Notes under the pieces: model-generated
Seen by the model: the letters and a program-made list of their open reading frames with translations, nothing else
Database searches by the model: none
What the model was told of the DNA's origin: nothing
Assembly (NCBI GenBank): GCA_964016985.1
Contig: OZ024830.1
Span: 57,024,104 to 57,088,103, forward strand
Origin: Anodontia alba
Taxonomy: Eukaryota > Mollusca > Bivalvia > Lucinida > Lucinidae
Direction of reading: 5' to 3'
Length of the DNA stretch: 64,000 nt
Program-made: the position numbers and the translations under genes
Shown: one piece after another, positions 33,001 through 37,551 of the stretch
How the letters are laid out: each line of letters opens with the position of its first letter
Numbering within the stretch: the stretch's first letter is position 1

Positions 33001-33930
33001 GATAGCTGCCCTTCTTGAATCAGTGGAAGGGAGTGAATGACCATAGCAAATATTTCATGATCAAATCGCCGCACAAGAATGTTGTCAGACAGGTATCCAA
33101 CTGAGCCACCGAGACCGGTCACTTCTGCCTGAATATTTAGGTTGATTACAGTTAACATTTCAGCCATCATGATATTCCATATTAACCTTAAGTATCTGGG
33201 CCCAGTTGCTCAAAGCATCATTAGCTTAACAAGCCCTTTCATGACAAACTCTTTAACTGTTGTAGCTAAGGTATTTTCAATAACATTGATATTTTTACTG
33301 CAAAAATGTGAGTAGCTTTTGCAAGCTACTCACATTTTTTCAGCAAAAAATATTGATGTATTTGAGGGTGAACACTGTCTGCCACTTTTAAGCACACCAA
33401 GCTCCTTCTGAAAAGGGGTCTTCTCTAAAGGAAAGAATGTTTTGCTCCCCTTTTCAAAAAGGAGGCAAAATAAAAGGAAAGCATTTTTAGCCCATTGAAG
33501 ACTGCAGTCCTCTTAAAGGGTAACTGGCAAATGGAGCAGACCCAGATCAGACGCCACAAATAGTTCTACCATTTTTTCTTTAGGAATATCTACATCATAT
33601 AGCCTGACATACCCAGAAGCTTCCAATATATAGTGTTGGAGAGTTTATTCAGTCTTTAATAGGTGAGAGTAGACGGTGACCCCTTTACAAAATGGAGGCA
33701 AAACAATTTTGACAGTTTTCTAGTGATGTGGCTTAATTTTCACCAGTAGCAGTGTAAAGACTCGGAAACAAACTTACCTTTCATTATCCTGTCGGATAAA
33801 GGTCTGTGGCCCAATCTCTAACTTTGTCACATTTTTGTTCTGGTCTAGGACATGGAGGTAATAGTATGGTGGGATACGGAACAGAGATTCCGATGGGTCT
33901 ATGGGTCGCTTCGACATGGCTACTGTTTAT
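8448..33930 (-). CDS. MVP: Major vault protein gene (MVP), 11 coding exons, 3' part outside window
   Basis: MVP is the main structural protein of the vault, a large cytoplasmic ribonucleoprotein barrel; about 39 copies form each half. Exons read right to left are 33778-33917, 31400-31595, 29018-29141, 27123-27349, 26005-26130, 23484-23594, 22175-22294, 20671-20826, 19188-19426, 10732-10929 and 8448-8592. All boundaries are GT-AG and all phases agree, giving 594 uninterrupted codons that align end to end with vertebrate MVP. Recognisable blocks include [93 protein letters not shown] and DDFHK. The nine MVP repeats and the shoulder (SPFH/band-7-like) domain are present. The cap-helix coiled coil and cap ring, roughly the last quarter to third of the protein, are missing and must lie left of base 1. 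Introns are inflated by transposons. Confidence 0.97.
8738..9065 (-). mobile_element. SINE B, old copy
   Basis: GACAGTGTCTGGATGTGGCA, ACTTTTAGAGTTCTG, AAAGAGCAGCTAGTAC and GATTGAACCCACAACC follow the order of the intact SINE B at 51504-51834, with about a fifth of bases changed. Confidence 0.8.
9394..9872 (+). mobile_element. Poly-G/poly-C bounded repeat element, copy 1
   Basis: The ends are inverted: CCTCGGGG...(G)n on the left and (C)n...CCCCGAGG on the right, flanked by a perfect AAATAT duplication (9388-9393, 9873-9878). The interior is an imperfect ~33-bp repeat with TATATGAATGG followed by a T-rich run, in two blocks. It matches 46670-47148 throughout in inverse orientation. No transposase. 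This is probably a nonautonomous DNA element. Confidence 0.75.
10141..10441 (+). mobile_element. SINE A, plus orientation
   Basis: Head GCCAGCCTCGGTGGCTCAGT starts directly after TAGGGTTGGTT (10130-10140), repeated at 10442-10452. The body ends TAAAACCTCAACACAACAC. The head has lost bases around the B box. Confidence 0.92.
10450..10720. repeat. Family E MITE next to MVP exon 10
   Basis: Left arm TAGCCAAGTCCATTTCACTT, hairpin at 10618-10675 (CAGTGTAGACTCCAATCAGA / GTCTGATCTGGGTCTACACTG). It ends within about 15 bases of the exon 10 donor. Confidence 0.7.
10732..10929 (-). CDS. MVP: MVP exon 10 (residues 480-546), start of shoulder domain
   Basis: The minus strand reads [20 protein letters not shown], then [20 protein letters not shown] and [12 protein letters not shown] plus TG of a Trp codon. 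This matches the vertebrate FGPELVSLGPEEQFTVLSLS and ADHARLQLQLAYNW block. Acceptor TTTCAG|A, donor TG|GTAGGT. I found it by direct translation; the most obvious open frame here is a plus-strand shadow. Confidence 0.95.
11022..11379. mobile_element. Family C palindromic MITE (~360 bp)
   Basis: Inverted ends AAAGGCTCCATATTCCTC and GAGGAATATGGGGCCTT enclose long arms around GTTGGCAACATTAATTCA. Nearly the whole element could fold into one stem. Confidence 0.88.
11380..11590. mobile_element. Family A' MITE
   Basis: GGAGGAGTATTTGGTGATAA and TTATCACCAAGTACTCTTCC ends around GTGGGTACTCATTAGAAGCG. It abuts family C directly. Confidence 0.88.
11640..11870. repeat. Family E and SINE C fragments
   Basis: 11640-11700 has GTAGATCCTGATATGATGTG and GATCTGGGTCTACACTG. 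11715-11870 has SINE C body motifs (TTTTATGTCTCTTTCAACAT, TCAGGAGTCCT). Confidence 0.55.
11872..12112. mobile_element. Family G palindrome carrying an E core
   Basis: Ends CTTAAAGCGCCAATCACAAC and GGCGCTTTAAGGGTTAAG. The core GCAAACAGTGTGGACCCAGA / TCAGGGTCCACACTGTTTGC is the E-type hairpin. It shows core sharing between families. 12113-12572 has an E relative at 12300-12355 and otherwise nothing recognised. Confidence 0.75.
12573..12812. mobile_element. Family F palindromic MITE
   Basis: AAGGGGAACCGATACACTTT and ACGTGTATCCAGTCCCCTTA ends. The core AGGTAAGAATTTGCTCCTT / GGAGCAAATTCTTTCCTTT is near-perfect. Partial relatives lie at 17045-17185 and 33390-33500. Confidence 0.8.
13340..13445. 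repeat. CATA/CATG microsatellite
   Basis: Degenerate (ATACAC/ATACAT)n tract just downstream of the stop codon of the decapeptide-repeat exon. Open frames here are low complexity. The adjoining 12800-13340 shows no repeat or gene that I recognise; it may include the 3' UTR of that exon. Confidence 0.8.
13478..14660 (-). CDS. Unrecognised Tyr/Pro/Arg-rich decapeptide-repeat protein, terminal exon, nested in MVP intron 9
   Basis: I do not recognise this protein. The frame is open for 391 codons from ATG 14653. An acceptor (TCCTTTTTGCAG) at 14661 keeps the frame, so this is probably a 3' exon of a longer gene and an upstream signal-peptide exon may exist. Residues 1-80 contain five Cys ([21 protein letters not shown]). 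Residues 81-272 are about 20 decapeptides of consensus YQY(E/G)RPDRTP. Residues 273-391 hold eight Cys and a duplicated module, [20 protein letters not shown] and [19 protein letters not shown], with a third degenerate [11 protein letters not shown]. Composition recalls byssal, shell or cuticle matrix proteins with Tyr-rich decapeptides, but no homology is claimed. Open unique flanks with ordered Cys argue against a chance open satellite. A possible AATAAA lies near 12890. Transcript unverified. Confidence 0.6.
13835..14412 (-). repeat. In-frame 30-bp coding tandem repeat
   Basis: About 19 copies of a 30-bp unit (plus strand TACTGGTATGGTGTCCTGTC...) encode the decapeptides. One unit is cut to six codons near 14278. 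A 90-bp three-unit block carrying the variant ending in Tyr is duplicated at about 13911 and 14001, showing recent unequal exchange. Confidence 0.9.
14696..14870. repeat. Degenerate pogo-like end sequence
   Basis: GTTGGATCTCATTATCTCAAAC and later TTGAGATAATGAC resemble the ends of 47197-48620, much decayed. It sits just upstream of the decapeptide-repeat exon. Confidence 0.4.
14945..15125. mobile_element. Family A MITE
   Basis: TTATTTCTCCGCTGAAACAT left arm and GTTTTCATGAAGAAATAA right arm around a perfect tip GAAGTGCCTCACTGAGGCACTTC. Confidence 0.85.
15160..15362. mobile_element. Family G palindromic MITE
   Basis: ATTCTAAAATATATATTTTTTC / ACAAATTTTAGAAT arms enclose GACATTTCAGGTGAATC / CACCTGAAATGTC; right end ACTGGCACTTTAA. 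Confidence 0.75.
15358..15575. mobile_element. Family D MITE, complete
   Basis: Inverted ends CTTTAACCTTTACCACTCTC and GAGTGCTAAGCGTTAAAG-like. The inner palindrome AAACAGGATTTGACATTTCA is perfect across TCTCCTTAGGAGA. Reference copy. 15576-15880 beyond it is unassigned apart from the AATAAA noted at 15728. Confidence 0.85.
15882..16022 (-). CDS. Possible short terminal exon, Cys-rich, unknown
   Basis: Between in-frame stops the minus strand encodes 46 codons, including [20 protein letters not shown] and then [17 protein letters not shown] before TAG. The C-x3-C-x4-C-x2-C spacing and an AATAAA at 15728-15723, about 155 bases past the stop, make a 3' exon conceivable. Splice acceptors (TCTAG, TCTGAG) are weak. 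It could equally be a decayed transposon coding end. It lies in MVP intron 9. Confidence 0.25.
   Translation of the reverse strand, partial: TFVTSEDKIKHKMYYDGRNRFPRASHCGKICNGYSCFKCLLGGHET
16385..16805. mobile_element. Family H MITE with nested family E hairpin
   Basis: ATGTGTGTTTAGGGTAATAT start and GGGTTACCCTAAACACACAT end. Between them is an E hairpin at 16585-16650 (CAGTGTAAATCCTGATC). Confidence 0.7.
17040..17185. repeat. Family F fragment
   Basis: ATGGGGAACTGATACGCTTTC followed by TTTGACTCCCTTTTGG resembles the left half of 12573-12812. Confidence 0.55.
17201..17632. mobile_element. Family I composite repeat, copy 1
   Basis: A 290-bp part with TATTATTGCATAAAAA inverted ends joins a 125-bp palindrome (CATGGTTTTTCAATGCATTA...; GTTGAAAACCGCGGCC arms). 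The same two parts occur inverted at 25592-25990. Confidence 0.8.
17885..17998. mobile_element. Family A hairpin with deleted tip
   Basis: TTCTTATTTCTCCACAAAAA joins directly to GGGGCTTCTAATGAGTACCC; most of the left arm and the tip are lost. It supplies the ATG of a spurious minus frame at 17605-17916. Confidence 0.75.
18030..19110. repeat. Tandem array of ~150-160 bp GGGCCATAACTC units
   Basis: Six units start near 18118, 18273, 18424, 18585, 18733 and 18885. Each has AAAGGGCC(A/G)TAACTCC, TTTTACCCTAAATC, TTTTATGATTATA and ATCTTTTCAAAAG. The array ends with GGACGGATGGACATACATAC and a hairpin TGCCCC.. / ..GGGGCATA at 19075-19105. This terminal hairpin is shared with 42417-42453 and 52881-52915. 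Confidence 0.9.
19188..19426 (-). CDS. MVP: MVP exon 9 (residues 401-480)
   Basis: It encodes [20 protein letters not shown], then [19 protein letters not shown], and finally [18 protein letters not shown] plus AG of a split Arg. Linker residues between DPLADRG and the VPHNAAVQ block vary as in other animals. The following intron is 8.26 kb and holds another putative gene. Confidence 0.96.
19440..19622 (-). mobile_element. SINE C, diverged
   Basis: GGTGTTTAATGTCCTTTAATC, AAAGGCTCTGTGCAATAAAG and TCTAAAGTCAGGAGCACTAA match SINE C in order. It starts 14 bases upstream of MVP exon 9. Confidence 0.65.
19624..19891. mobile_element. Family J MITE
   Basis: Left CATCACGAAGACATATCTAT, right ATAGGCGTGCTCTCATAATG (inverted). 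The core is the family A-type tip in variant form GAACTGCCTCA / TGAGGCAGTTC, preceded by AACCCCACTTTTA. Confidence 0.85.
19915..20070. mobile_element. Family A-like hairpin, rearranged
   Basis: GTAGTGGATACTTATTAGAAG followed by shuffled arm pieces (TGTTTTTAGTACCCACAACA, AAGCACTTCTAGTCAG). Confidence 0.6.
20105..20632 (-). mobile_element. SINE A body with A2 head, split by a family B MITE
   Basis: 20105-20308 carries the body (GCCGAGTCAACTAATGTGGG...GAATCAGCAGGAGG). 20524-20632 carries the head (GGATCTGAAGTCAGATGTGC...GCGCTATGGAG). Confidence 0.8.
20309..20523. mobile_element. Family B MITE inserted in a SINE
   Basis: Same ends and core as 4787-5009. It splits a SINE: the body (GAATCAGCAGGAGG) is on the left and its continuation (ACCATAGATATGATTTTACG) on the right. 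Confidence 0.88.
20671..20826 (-). CDS. MVP: MVP exon 8 (residues 349-400)
   Basis: It encodes [20 protein letters not shown] through [19 protein letters not shown], one of the most conserved MVP blocks. Acceptor TTGTAG, donor AAG|GTACAA, phase 0. Confidence 0.96.
20856..21312. mobile_element. Family A' MITE interrupted by SINE A
   Basis: Left half GTATTTGATAGTTCTGGATA...GGCGCTTCTAAAGAGTGC, right half ACATATGTTCTCATG...AAATTATCCCACC. The SINE (20976-21250, minus) splits the right arm; its head reads GTGGCTCAGTTGGACACGCG on the minus strand. Confidence 0.82.
21530..21745. mobile_element. Family D MITE
   Basis: TCTGCATGCTGACTAAAAATTTCAGC...TTGTTGTCTGCTGAATAAGCCCAGAG with central TTGTCTCCAAAGGAGACAA. 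Confidence 0.75.
21873..22152. mobile_element. Family K fragment interrupted by a family A hairpin
   Basis: 21873-21966 (GTCATGCTGAATAAATTAAG...AATGATAAG) is the left part of K. It passes directly into a complete family A hairpin (21985-22152, GTTATGGGTACTCATCAGAAG). Confidence 0.75.
22175..22294 (-). CDS. MVP: MVP exon 7 (residues 309-348)
   Basis: It encodes [20 protein letters not shown] then [20 protein letters not shown]. The vertebrate acidic insertion after this point (EEGEDEE) is absent. Phase 0 on both sides. Confidence 0.95.
22385..22830. mobile_element. Family H MITE with nested, partly duplicated E hairpin
   Basis: TGCATGTTTAGGGTTACCCT and ATGTTACCCTAAACACAAAT ends. The E hairpin inside (22535-22605) is followed by a 42-bp tandem duplicate (GATCTGGGTCTACACTGTTT). 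Confidence 0.75.
22835..23480. other. Intron sequence without recognised element
   Basis: AT-rich MVP intron. Poly-A and poly-T runs at 22966-22990 and 23073-23084 and a (CT)5 at 23260 are the only features. A weak inverted repeat (AGTCTCCCTTTGAAG) lies near 23210-23270. Confidence 0.6.
23484..23594 (-). CDS. MVP: MVP exon 6 (residues 272-308)
   Basis: It encodes [20 protein letters not shown] then [17 protein letters not shown], matching vertebrate [18 protein letters not shown]. It is a symmetrical phase 0 exon with donor AAG|GTATGG. Confidence 0.95.
23650..24020. mobile_element. Family A hairpin abutted by a family J MITE
   Basis: 23655-23757 is a family A hairpin whose right arm stops at AACAAGTTTTTC. 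Family J begins there (CATCGTGAAAACATGCCTAT) and runs to about 24015. J probably inserted into A. Confidence 0.75.
24041..24400. mobile_element. Family B MITE with duplicated core hairpin
   Basis: Standard ends, but the core palindrome and its flanks (about 140 bp) occur twice, giving a 360-bp element instead of 220 bp. Confidence 0.88.
24710..25248. mobile_element. Family A copy split by family C
   Basis: Left GGATATTTTTTTCTTATTTC, right CATACGTTGTGGCAATCATAAGCAGTGCC...TCATCGTATACTCC. The C element at 24740-25111 interrupts the left arm. 25250-25590 contains an E fragment at 25455-25530. Confidence 0.75.
24740..25111. mobile_element. Family C MITE nested in a family A hairpin
   Basis: Same ends and core as 11022-11379. 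The left neighbour (TTTCTTATTTCTCTGTTA) and right neighbour (CATACGTTGTGGCAATCAT) are the two pieces of one family A copy. Confidence 0.88.
25592..25990. mobile_element. Family I composite repeat, copy 2 (inverse)
   Basis: Palindrome first (AACATGGTTTTTTATGCATT...), then the TATTATTGCATAAAAA part ending TTTTTATGCAATAA. It ends 15 bases before MVP exon 5 donor side. Confidence 0.8.
26005..26130 (-). CDS. MVP: MVP exon 5 (residues 230-271)
   Basis: It encodes [20 protein letters not shown] through [20 protein letters not shown] and ends EEV-style at GAG|GTAAGA. It corresponds to vertebrate TALHLRARRNF...HVPDVHEEV. Both junctions are phase 0. Confidence 0.95.
26140..26400. repeat. Degenerate D and A fragments
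   Basis: 26140-26215 has TTTGTCATCTGCTGAAACTT (family D end). 26290-26400 has AGTACCCACAACATATATAT and CTCTTATCTGGTGGTATG (family A end). Confidence 0.55.
26441..26853. mobile_element. Family L MITE, partial, with 160-bp tandem duplication
   Basis: Left end TGGGCTCAGTTGTTCAAAA, right end GATGCTTTGAACAACTGGGC. The segment from TCTGTGAATTTGATATTG (26541) is repeated from 26701, including flanking non-MITE sequence. Confidence 0.8.
26854..27040. repeat. Family G fragment and poly-A
   Basis: GTCTTGACATTTCATGTGAATT... is a G palindrome remnant, ending in a 30-base A tract (27008-27038). Confidence 0.6.
27123..27349 (-). CDS. MVP: MVP exon 4 (residues 154-229)
   Basis: It encodes [19 protein letters not shown] through [17 protein letters not shown] and [15 protein letters not shown], with all key MVP positions kept. 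Acceptor CTCACAG, donor AAG|GTATGT. Length is 227 bases. Confidence 0.96.
27830..28168. mobile_element. Family A remnant plus complete family J MITE
   Basis: 27830-27889 is a family A right arm (GTACGCACAACATAATATTT). J (27890-28168) has ATCACGAAAACATGCCTAT and ATAGGCGTGTTTTCGTAAT ends and a perfect tip GAACCGCCTC / GAGGCGGTTC. Confidence 0.85.
28255..29000. repeat. Family D palindrome interrupted by a ~520-bp insertion
   Basis: GCATGCTGGGTAAAAAATTC...GGCTTTGAGACTCCATGC at 28255-28345 is the left half. AGGCTTTGAAATTCTATGC...TGTCGTCTACTGAATC at 28857-28985 continues it. The insertion contains ATACCCGGCATACAAAGTAT. The open frame 28327-28719 is not a gene. Confidence 0.6.
29018..29141 (-). CDS. 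MVP: MVP exon 3 (residues 113-154)
   Basis: It encodes [19 protein letters not shown] through [10 protein letters not shown], another vault repeat. It ends with the first base of a split Gly codon before donor GTATTAAC. SINE and MITE debris flank it closely on both sides. Confidence 0.95.
29245..29712. mobile_element. Family A hairpin with nested SINE A
   Basis: SINE A (29338-29649, minus) sits in the right arm, flanked by GCCCACAATAT (29327-29337) and GCCCACAACAT (29650-29660), a target duplication with one mismatch. The hairpin continues on both sides. Confidence 0.9.
29838..30048. mobile_element. Family K MITE
   Basis: CCCTTACCATGCTGAATAAA start, GGTTCAGCGGTATTAGGG end, central ATCCAGATCAGTTGGC-type palindrome; more diverged than other copies. 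Confidence 0.75.
30256..30478. mobile_element. Family B MITE
   Basis: TACACCACAACCTC... and ...GAGGTTGTGGTGTA ends with the same central GACCATTTATGGTC palindrome. Confidence 0.9.
30495..30672 (-). mobile_element. SINE C, diverged
   Basis: GATGATTTAGTGTTTTATGT, AAGGCTCTGTGCAATAAAGC and GTTATCCGAAGTCTGAAGTG follow SINE C order. Confidence 0.65.
30895..31355. repeat. Three consecutive family A/A' hairpins
   Basis: A' at 30895-31005 (GGAGTATTTTGGAGATAATT), A at 31010-31140 (TGCTGTGTGTACTTAGTTTA) and A at 31225-31350 (GTGGGTATTCACTGAGCCC) lie within 50 bases of MVP exon 2. Confidence 0.7.
31400..31595 (-). CDS. MVP: MVP exon 2 (residues 47-112)
   Basis: It encodes [17 protein letters not shown] through [16 protein letters not shown], an MVP repeat unit. 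It completes the split Arg codon of the first coding exon after a CCCCACAG acceptor and ends CAG|GTAATT. Length is 196 bases, phase 2 to 0. Confidence 0.96.
31632..31995. mobile_element. Family C MITE
   Basis: AAAGGCTCCATATTCC / GGAATATGGCGCCTTT ends with the ATTGGCAACATTAATTC core. It lies 36 bases upstream of MVP exon 2 in the intron. Confidence 0.88.
32150..32335. mobile_element. Family A MITE
   Basis: TATTTCTTTACAAAAACATA / GTTTTCATGGAGAAATAA arms with a perfect tip GAAGTGCCTCTCTGAGGCACTTC; CTTATCTGGAGCTAT end. Followed by T-rich tract 32370-32410. Confidence 0.85.
32407..32620. mobile_element. Family K MITE
   Basis: TTAACCCTTGTCATGCTGAA...TTCAGCAGGGCAAGAGCTAA with core GATCCAGATCAGCTGGCTTC / GAAGCCAACTGATCTGGATC. 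Confidence 0.85.
32670..33120 (-). mobile_element. Two consecutive SINE A copies
   Basis: 32670-32865 is a 5'-truncated copy (CAGCCCAGTCAACCCATTAG). 32885-33120 is a second with deletions that keeps GAGCCACCGAGACCGG at the head. Confidence 0.8.
33197..33362. mobile_element. Family L MITE, right end lost
   Basis: GGGCCCAGTTGCTCAAAGC start and the ATGTGAGTAGCTTTTGCAAG hairpin are present. The right arm stops after CAGCAAAAAATATTGATG. Confidence 0.75.
33778..33930 (-). CDS. MVP: MVP exon with start codon (residues 1-47)
   Basis: The ATG is at 33917-33915 and the protein begins [20 protein letters not shown], matching the IRIPPYHYIHVLDQN region of vertebrate MVP. The exon ends QDNE plus AG of a split Arg codon, followed by donor GTAAGT. 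A pyrimidine-rich acceptor (TTTTCTTTTTCAG) lies 13 bases before the ATG, so this is not the first exon and the 5' UTR is split. Confidence 0.95.
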
Positions 33931-33954
33931 CTGAAAAAGAAAACATTCATAAGT

Positions 33955-34185
33955 TTAATGCTTTGCATGCTGGGTAAAATTTTGAGCAGAGGCCAATAAC
34001 ATTTTGGAATATTTTTCTTTCTTTTTTTTTCCCCCAGAAAACAGGCTTTGGCATTTAATGCAAATTGTCTCCTAAGGTGGCAATTTGCATGAAATTTCAA
34101 AGTCTATTCTCTGTGCCAAATGATAAAAAATATAATTAATTTGTCATCTGCTCAATATGTCCACAGAATGGTAAAGGTTAAACAA
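33955..34185. mobile_element. Family D MITE just upstream of the MVP start exon
   Basis: GCATGCTGGGTAAAATTTTG...GTCCACAGAATGGTAAAGG with TTGTCTCCTAAGGTGGCAA centre. It starts 25 bases from the splice acceptor. Confidence 0.8.
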
Positions 34186-34278
34186 CGTGAAAAAATGCTC
34201 TAAGCAAATGTTAGAACTCCTCATAGCACATCCAATGAGTACTACCATGTTTTGCTAGCAAAGCAAGGAAAGTTATCT

Positions 34279-34521
34279 GGGCCCAGTTGTTCAAAGCTAA
34301 CGAAGTCGTTAGTTAACGATTCGTTAAAATTTAAATCAAGTGATACGCAAATATGCTGAAATTTTTTGCTGAAAAAATGTGAGTAGCTTTTGCAGTGCAA
34401 AAGCTACTCACATTTTTTCAGCAAAAAATATCAGAATATTGTATATTGAATCCGCTAAAACATTTAACGAAATGACCCTTAACGAGCTCGTTAAGCTAAC
34501 GACGCTTTGAACAACTGGGCC
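34279..34521. mobile_element. Family L MITE, complete
   Basis: GGGCCCAGTTGTTCAAAGC and its inverted copy bound a hairpin with perfect inner arms AAAAATGTGAGTAGCTTTTGC. Internal TTCGTTAA/TTAACGA motifs. Confidence 0.88.
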
Positions 34522-34544
34522 CTGGTTGATTTAGCTCTTCCGGA

Positions 34545-35300
34545 CGCAGACTTTCATCACTGGGCCCATTATGGTACATTTGAAGATGGAGTTCTGCTCA
34601 TGTATACGCTAGAGGGCGTAAGCAGTGTTGCAAACTTCATTACTGCTTATGAAGAGTCTCAATAAAACCGAGACTCCCATTTTCTGATCTGTGGTGTGTT
34701 CTTTGTTTCCAAAGGAAATCTTTTTGACGTTTATTTTACTACGCTGCAGCTGGTATTAGCGCCGTGTGGCGGCGGTAGAACATCTCCCCGTACTTTACCA
34801 TAGTGCAGATTATATTTCATTTCCTTTGATATCATTGGTTCCATTATGGACATTTGAAGATGGAGTTCTGCTCATGTATACGCTAGAGGGCGTAAGCAGT
34901 GTTGCAAACTTCATTACTGCTTATGAAGTCTCAATAAACCAAGACTCCCATTTTCTGATCTGTGGTGTGTTCTTTGTTTCCAAAGGAAATCTTTTTGACG
35001 TTTATTATACTACGCTGCAGCTGGTATTAGCGCTGTGTGGCGGCGGTAGAACATCTCCCCGTACTCTACCATAGTGCAGATTATATTTCATTTCCTTTGG
35101 GATCTTTGGGCCCATTATGGTACATTTGAAGATGGAGTTCTGCTCATGTATACGCTAGAGGGCATAAGCAGTGTTGCAAACTTCATTACTGCTTATGAAG
35201 AGTCTCAATAAAACCGAGACTCCCATTTTCTGATCTGTGGTGTGTTCTTTGTTTCCAAAGGCAATCTTTTTGACGTTTATTTCAGAAGCAGAAGAGTGTC
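34545..35300. repeat. ~272-bp tandem repeat resembling concatenated LTRs
   Basis: Units start near 34563, 34838 and 35108 (CCATTATGG(T)ACATTTGAAG) and are nearly identical. Each carries CTCTAGAGGG-type sequence on one strand, GAAGAGTCTCAATAAAACCG (a polyadenylation-like AATAAA followed by GAGACTCCC) and GGTGTGTTCTTTGTTTCC. That order (AATAAA, then short tail) resembles the R/U5 part of a Gypsy-type LTR. No LTR-element coding sequence is nearby. Open frame 34766-35074 is spurious. Confidence 0.7.
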
Positions 35301-35364
35301 TGTCATGTGACAGAAGGAGTCTGTTCCCTGAGTTTTGAAAATTTATTTATAACAGACTAACATA

Positions 35365-35550
35365 GCTCTTTATAAGGTGCTTTTTTCAACCAAAAAGTAT
35401 CTATATTTTTCTTATTTCTCGACGAAAACATATGTTGTGGTACTCATTAGACGCTCGGTGAGGAACTTCTAATGAATACCCACAACATATGTTTTGTTGA
35501 GAAATAAGAAAACTATTTACCTGATACCCACTCTTATCTAGACCTATGTA
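35365..35550. mobile_element. Family A MITE
   Basis: ACATAGCTCTTTATAAGGTG and CACTCTTATCTAGACCTATG ends; hairpin tip shortened (GACGCTCGGTGAGG). Confidence 0.82.
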
Positions 35551-35784
35551 TAATATCAGTCACAGATGTGACTGCAGTTAGCTAGTCAGGCCCAGAGAAC
35601 TTTAGTGCCTCAGTTATTTTCATTTGTGTATGTGTGTTCATTGATCTCAAGGATCATTCATTTTAGTCTGTTTTGAGGCAAAAGTGATTGATGATCAATT
35701 ATAATCGATCACCAGTAGCAACACTATCAAAAAGGACCAACTACACCATACTGAAGAATGGGGATATGCTTTAAGACCACCTTA

Positions 35785-36325
35785 GTTTGTTTGTGTTGAG
35801 TTCTACGGCCCAGTTAACCCATGGGGTCATGTTGAGCGTGGTTATATTGTCTATCTAAGTGGAACACTATCTATACTATCGGCAGATTCAGCAGACGGCA
35901 AATTGGTGATTTGTTTGTTTGTGTTGAGGTTTTATGGCCCAGTCAACCCAATGGGGTCATGTCGAGCGCGGTCAGTTTACCTAACCACACGTTTACTGGG
36001 CAGGCTTAGTCCTCGAAGCGGTTAACCAGTATTGTGCACATTCTTTCGCCAGAAACTGACAACTGCCCTTCTTGAATCAGCGGAAGGGAGAGAATGACCG
36101 TAGAAAATATTTCATGATCAATCTCCACGAAAGAATGTTGCCGACCTCGGCGGGGGTTGAACCCGCGACGCAAATTGGTGATAATTTTCTTATTCTATCC
36201 TTGAAAATAGGACCTGACAGACAATTTGCATGAAGTGTCAGATCCTATTTTCTAAGAAAAACACGAAAAAATTTCAAAATGTCATCTGAAATTTTCACCC
36301 AGCATGCAAAGTGTTCATATCTCAC
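35785..36325. mobile_element. Family D palindrome with nested SINE A
   Basis: SINE A (35911-36169, minus, head cut inside the tRNA-like part) is bounded by GCAAATTGGTGAT at 35898-35910 and 36170-36182, a perfect 13-bp duplication of family D sequence. 35785-35860 is an older SINE A tail. Confidence 0.9.
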
Positions 36326-36334
36326 AGCTTAACC

Positions 36335-36540
36335 CATAAAGTCCTTATCAAATCTGCAGCAGACAACATTTTTTTTGTATTTTCAGAGAAAATAAGGCAT
36401 GACCTTTCATGTAAATTGTCTGCCTTGCATATGGTTCACATGCAATCCAAAGTCTGATTTTCTGGCAAAAATAAGAAAAAAATTTGAAATGTCATCTGCT
36501 GAAATTTTTAAATTGCATGCTAATATTTAGATAAAGTTTC
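36335..36540. mobile_element. Family G palindromic MITE
   Basis: CAGCAGACAACATTTTTTTTG left and GAAATGTCATCTGCTGAAAT right, with GACCTTTCATGTAAATTGTC inside. Confidence 0.7.
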
Positions 36541-36589
36541 ACGAAATGTCTGTGACAAAAGACTAACATGCACCCCCACCCACTACTAG

Positions 36590-36805
36590 ATAAAAGAAGT
36601 GACCGAATAAATACTTCCATAGCTACAGATAAGAGGGGGTATCCACATATTATTTTTCTTATTTCTCGATGAAAACATATGTTGTTGGTACTCGGCGAGG
36701 CGCTTCTAATGAGTAACCACAACATATGTTTTCGTCGAGAAATAAGAAAGATACGAATCAGCATTTTTCGGATGAAAAAAGCGCCTTATCTGTTGCTATG
36801 GCTTA
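36590..36805. mobile_element. Family A MITE, complete
   Basis: CATAGCTACAGATAAGAGGG and GCCTTATCTGTTGCTATG are inverted ends. Arms TTATTTCTCGATGAAAACAT / GTTTTCGTCGAGAAATAA; left tip arm deleted. 36806-37165 to its right is unassigned single-copy-looking DNA. Confidence 0.85.
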
Positions 36806-37169
36806 TCATCTAACTACTAATTTTGGAGCTGATCCAACAAAGTTTGAAAAGCTCACAATTGATTGTCAAAATCAAAATTAAGCGTCAAATTTATAATCAG
36901 CCGTAACAGTATAGGGCCAAATAATATTTCGCCTACGTCATCAGATCTTATCAGAATCAATTTTACGTCAAAGAATAACCACAAGAAAGGTAAATGACCT
37001 TAGATATTGCCCACTTATTTTATAAACTTGACATTCTAACCCCAGGATCATTATTTTTCTTTGAAAGAAATAATGTTAAAATATGATAAAAGCGGTGTCA
37101 TTTCATACCAGCAAATTATCACCTGACAGCATTAAGGCACATTCTCTGAGCTTAATGAATCCTTCATAA

Positions 37170-37375
37170 AAATTAGTACATAGCAACAGATAAGGCACTT
37201 TTTTCATCCGAAAAGTGCTGATATTTTTCTTATTTCTAAACGAAATCATATGTTGTGGTACTCATTAGAAGCTCCTCACCAAGAGGCTTCTAATGAGTAC
37301 CCACAACATATGTTTTCATTGATAAATAAGAAAAATATTATGTGGATACCTCCTCTTATCTATAGCTATGTTAGT
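37170..37375. mobile_element. Family A MITE, complete
   Basis: ACATAGCAACAGATAAGGCA and CTCTTATCTATAGCTATG ends; hairpin TTCTAAACGAAATCATATG...; good reference for family boundaries. Confidence 0.88.
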
Positions 37376-37551
37376 AATAAGGTAAAAGTGTCCCATGACC
37401 TTGGGGCCATATGGTTGTTGAGAGTTGGGCTACAGCAGAGGAAAGGTAGGACCCAATCCTTTCCTTTCCTTGCTTTTAACCTTCCCCTGAATGATACACA
37501 TTCACTGCTGATAGCCATTTCATTTATTAGGTAAATATTTTTTTCTTCTTT

